Assembly: GCA_019096065.1 (NCBI GenBank)
Contig: JAGUCH010000001.1
Coordinates: 2,852,001-2,916,000 of the forward strand
DNA length: 64,000 nucleotides
DNA from: Paracyclopina nana
Lineage: Eukaryota > Arthropoda > Copepoda > Cyclopoida > Cyclopettidae
Direction of reading: 5' to 3'
The notes beneath the pieces were generated by a model. That model did not search any database. It saw only the letters and a list, made by a program, of their open reading frames with translations, and had not been told where the DNA came from. The position numbers and the translations under genes are program-made. This document shows positions 63,001 to 64,000 of this stretch, one piece after another. The stretch's first letter is position 1. Every line of letters begins with the position of its first letter.

Positions 63001-64000
63001 CTTCATTTAATATGGCCAATTTGACCTTTTCCTTTATCTATTGCAATGCCTCGGCTGCTGTGAGTGTGTTGGCTGGCACAATATTTTGACCCCCTGCTGT
63101 TGCGGCTGCGGTTGCGGCTGGGCCCCAGAAAAGTGCGATCGCTCTCTTCTCGCACCACTGCTTTAACCCATTTATGCCTGAATCCAGAGCATGCAGTAGT
63201 ATGGGCCATCCCGGTCTCTTTGTACATGCCAAAATGTGTATGCGAGTGTGTATATATACACCAAAGAAGGGGCCATAATGCTATGTAAATCCTTTGGCTG
63301 TTTTCATTTCTGACTCCCAGCATGTGGCAGCAGCATATACCCGCGTCGAGCTTAACCAAAAATATGTAGGTCTACTGCCTTTGGATGAAAAATTTCGCAT
63401 GTGAATAATCCAGCGGATTCCAGCGCGAGAGCTCCTCAAGAAACTGCAATTAATCCTTCGGCGAGTGTGTGTGCGTCCACCAAGCTGAGCCTCGTTAGGA
63501 CTTAGCCCGAAATCAAGAAACCAGTTCGGCATCATTAATCATATTTTTTGCTTCAACCAGAAAAGAGTTTCAAAAGGCTTTTCTCAAATTCTAAAGAATG
63601 ACTTGACGTCTTTTTCTTCGCAACCAAGTTCTTTGACCCCCGCAAGCATTTTTGTTCTAATCAGCCAAAGAAAATGAACGCATTTTTTACTATCTGCCAG
63701 AGTGCCAACAATGTTGAAAAAGTGCAATAATCCAAGGCTTGTTTTTTCGTCTAAATTGTAAGCTGCAGGGGTCCATCGCGAGACCTAATTACCACTGAAC
63801 TGTGCAACTGTCTTTATGTAGTACATGGAAGTTATAGGCAAAAACTGGCTGATAAATGAGATTGAGCAAACAAATTCTTCGCAGCAGCTGGCAAAAAAAT
63901 GCAATCTAGGCTCCATAAGTAATTAGATCCATCAAGCGATAAGCAAAGCATCCTAAACGAAAGTCAGTACTTTGTCATGTAAGATAATCTTACAATAATT
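57090..64000. other. Downstream intergenic DNA, no gene recognised
   Basis: Open frames on both strands (the longest 57823-58173 and 63003-63359 minus) have no domain and no exon signals. One carries a short poly-Ala run from a GCA repeat. Short GAT and TG microsatellites occur near 62345 and 62425. No inverted-repeat element or RNA gene was recognised. Confidence 0.5.

Noticed and set aside
1-64000. tRNA, rRNA, CRISPR arrays, and LTR or other virus-derived elements
   Set aside because: No box B-like tRNA motif, rRNA segment, spaced identical repeats, or recognisable capsid, polymerase or long terminal repeat sequence was seen by reading.

Overview
The window is arthropod nuclear DNA, most likely from an insect. 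It is AT-rich, its genes are split by GT..AG introns from 56 nt to several kb, and one gene belongs to the TipE/Teh family of sodium-channel auxiliary subunits known from arthropods. A castor-type zinc-finger gene and a pickpocket-like DEG/ENaC channel fit the same source. I saw no operon structure, rRNA, tRNA, CRISPR array or virus-derived element.

Layout: (1) 2.35-19.6 kb, plus strand: an SLC16-type monocarboxylate transporter (MCT) with 8 coding exons (846 aa) and a probable noncoding first exon near 2.36 kb. (2) 19.6-27.1 kb: no recognised gene, with one AT-rich degenerate repeat element at about 20.8-22.1 kb. (3) 27.1-29.4 kb, minus strand: a TipE/Teh gene with two coding exons (349 aa), whose single coding intron is almost filled by AT-rich repeat DNA. 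(4) 31.1-36.9 kb, minus strand: a complete DEG/ENaC channel with 8 coding exons (702 aa); an unexplained exon-like ORF with one membrane segment lies in its first intron. (5) 36.9-46.9 kb: a gene desert upstream of castor, with two small terminal-inverted-repeat elements (one hAT-like with a perfect 8-bp target duplication) and a GC-rich block. (6) 46.95-57.1 kb, plus strand: castor/CASZ1, 10 coding exons including a 15-nt microexon, about 1762 aa, 10 Cas-type zinc fingers, with a third small inverted-repeat element in its 3' region. (7) 57.1-64 kb: no gene recognised.

Exon joins in all four genes were checked by hand. Reading-frame phases agree at every junction and each assembled coding length is divisible by three, so the gene models are strong even though no transcript was available. 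The two minus-strand channel genes lie head-to-tail; one encodes a sodium-channel accessory subunit and the other an amiloride-type sodium channel. Castor homologues act in neuroblast temporal patterning, so three of the four genes have plausible neural roles. No common regulation is shown.

The least expected features are the castor microexon and retainable 64-nt intron, corepressor-type motifs in castor's N-terminus, the orphan exon inside the DEG/ENaC gene, the repeat-filled TipE intron, and three distinct MITE-like elements with recognisable ends.
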